Positions 12,502 to 13,419 of a stretch of 13,419 nt of DNA are shown piece after piece (the stretch's first letter is position 1; each line of letters begins with the position of its first letter). Both the position numbers and the translations under genes were made by a program. The DNA is taken from NCBI GenBank assembly GCA_019113125.1, contig DXIA01000075.1:1-13419 (forward strand), read 5' to 3'. The notes under the pieces were generated by a model, which was not told the DNA's origin, ran no database searches, and saw nothing but the letters and a program-made list of their open reading frames with translations. This DNA comes from Candidatus Pygmaiobacter gallistercoris. Lineage in GTDB: Bacteria > Bacillota > Clostridia > Oscillospirales > Ruminococcaceae.

Positions 12502-13419
12502 ATGGCAAAGTACATCCTCAAGCGTCTGGCGATGATGGTGCTGGTGGTGCTTGGCATCTCGTTCATCGTCTTCACCATTATGAATCTGACGCCCGGCAAC
12601 GCGGCCCAGATGATCCTCGGTCAGTCCGCGACCCCGGAGCAGGTGGCAAAGCTCGAGGCGGAATTCGGATTGGATCAGCCCTTCTTTGCCCGTTTCTTCA
12701 ATTTCTGGAAAGGGGTGCTGCAGGGGGATTTCGGCCAGTCCTATCAGACCAGACTGCCGGTGTTTGACGAGATTCTCGCCCGGTTCCCCACCACCCTGAA
12801 ACTGGCGACCTTTGCGATGCTGATCGCCACCCTGATCGGTGTGCCGGTTGGGGTCATCTCGGCGGTGCGGCAGTACTCGATCGTCGATGGGGTGAGCATG
12901 GTGATCGCGATGCTCTTCGCCTCGGTGCCGAGCTTTGTGATGGGCCTGCTGCTCCAGCTCGAGTTTGCCCTCAATCTGCACTGGCTGCCGGCAACCGGTA
13001 CCGCGAACTGGCAGAGCTACATCCTACCGGCCTTTACGCTATCCGCCTCGACGATGGCGACCCTCACCCGTATGACCCGGTCGACGATGCTCGAGGCGAT
13101 TCGGCAGGACTACATCCGCACCGCCCGGGCCAAGGGCGCGACCGAAGGGGCGGTGGTGCTGCGTCATGCGCTGCGCAACGCGCTGCTGCCGATCGTCACC
13201 GTCATCGGTGTGGACTTCGGCTATCTGCTGGGCGGCACCGTGGTCATCGAGTCGGTCTTCTCACTGTCCGGCCTTGGCACCCTGATGATCACCTCGATCC
13301 GGATGAAGGATACCCCGGTGGTCATGGCGGCGGTCATGTTCGTGACCATCGCTTACAGCCTGGTCAATCTGGCGGTGGATATCATCTATGCGTTCATCGA
13401 CCCGCGGGTCAAGTCACAG
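12502..13419 (+). CDS. DppB/OppB-like ABC permease, open at the right edge
   Basis: This is the first of the usual two membrane subunits of a peptide/nickel-type importer. 306 codons are visible with no stop. The DPRVKSQ residues at the edge are where DppB-family proteins usually end, so few residues should be missing. The N-terminus MAKYILKRL leads into a first membrane helix (about 10-30). A periplasmic segment with LTPGN, FGLDQP and GDFGQSY follows, then about five further helices from residue 98 to 300. The EAA coupling motif is at about 203-233 (DYIRTARAKGA, then RHALRNALLPIVT). ATG at 12502 is chosen because AGGAGG (12487-12492) is nine bases away; the in-frame ATG at 12496 is only three bases from it. 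A second permease and ATPases are expected downstream. Confidence 0.94.
   Translation, partial: MAKYILKRLAMMVLVVLGISFIVFTIMNLTPGNAAQMILGQSATPEQVAKLEAEFGLDQPFFARFFNFWKGVLQGDFGQSYQTRLPVFDEILARFPTTLKLATFAMLIATLIGVPVGVISAVRQYSIVDGVSMVIAMLFASVPSFVMGLLLQLEFALNLHWLPATGTANWQSYILPAFTLSASTMATLTRMTRSTMLEAIRQDYIRTARAKGATEGAVVLRHALRNALLPIVTVIGVDFGYLLGGTVVIESVFSLSGLGTLMITSIRMKDTPVVMAAVMFVTIAYSLVNLAVDIIYAFIDPRVKSQ

Overview
The window looks like the chromosome of a GC-rich Gram-positive bacterium of the Clostridia, probably an Oscillospirales/Ruminococcaceae-type gut anaerobe. This placement is inferred from several things: AGGAGG-like ribosome binding sites before almost every gene, SigA-type promoters, TTG and GTG starts, a DivIB-type FtsQ, a dcw cluster without ftsA next to ftsZ, a clostridial-type MurA and phosphofructokinase, and a small YdbC/PC4-like protein. 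No taxonomic marker gene is present, so the assignment stays tentative.

Region 1 (1-5403) is the distal part of the division and cell-wall (dcw) cluster, all on the + strand: the 3' end of ftsW, then murG, murA, ftsQ/divIB and ftsZ. It supplies lipid II synthesis (MurA is the first committed step, MurG the last cytoplasmic one), the septal polymerase (FtsW), a divisome regulator (FtsQ) and the Z ring. ftsZ is preceded by an AT-rich gap with a candidate promoter and followed by a strong terminator.

Region 2 (5404-7110) has two separate + strand units, each with an extended -10 promoter and a terminator: a long DivIVA-like coiled-coil protein, probably cell-division or envelope related, and thioredoxin trxA.

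Region 3 (7111-9200) starts with a two-gene - strand operon, a YdbC/PC4-like single-stranded-nucleic-acid-binding protein followed by an HD-domain hydrolase. It converges on trxA at a shared bidirectional terminator. Back-to-back SigA promoters separate it from a + strand PfkB-family sugar-phosphate kinase (fruK-like).

Region 4 (9200-9430) carries tRNA-Gln(CTG) and tRNA-Pro(CGG) on the - strand, driven by a perfect TTGACA-17-TATAAT promoter with A-tract upstream DNA and ending at a perfect 12-bp hairpin terminator.

Region 5 (9430-10714) is pfkA, a group III-like 6-phosphofructokinase with its own promoter and terminator. Region 6 (10715-13419) is the start of a peptide/nickel-type ABC importer: a promoter with an unusual palindromic leader, a family 5 lipoprotein solute-binding protein, an intercistronic hairpin, and a DppB/OppB-like permease that runs off the window.

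Most of the window is housekeeping. I found no mobile element, CRISPR array or defence island. The points most worth a second look are regulatory (the palindromic leader before the ABC operon and the operator-like palindrome at the ydbC-like start site) and protein-level (the FtsZ tail lacking the usual C-terminal peptide, the mixed active-site signature of PfkA, and the unnamed HD hydrolase paired with a PC4-like protein).
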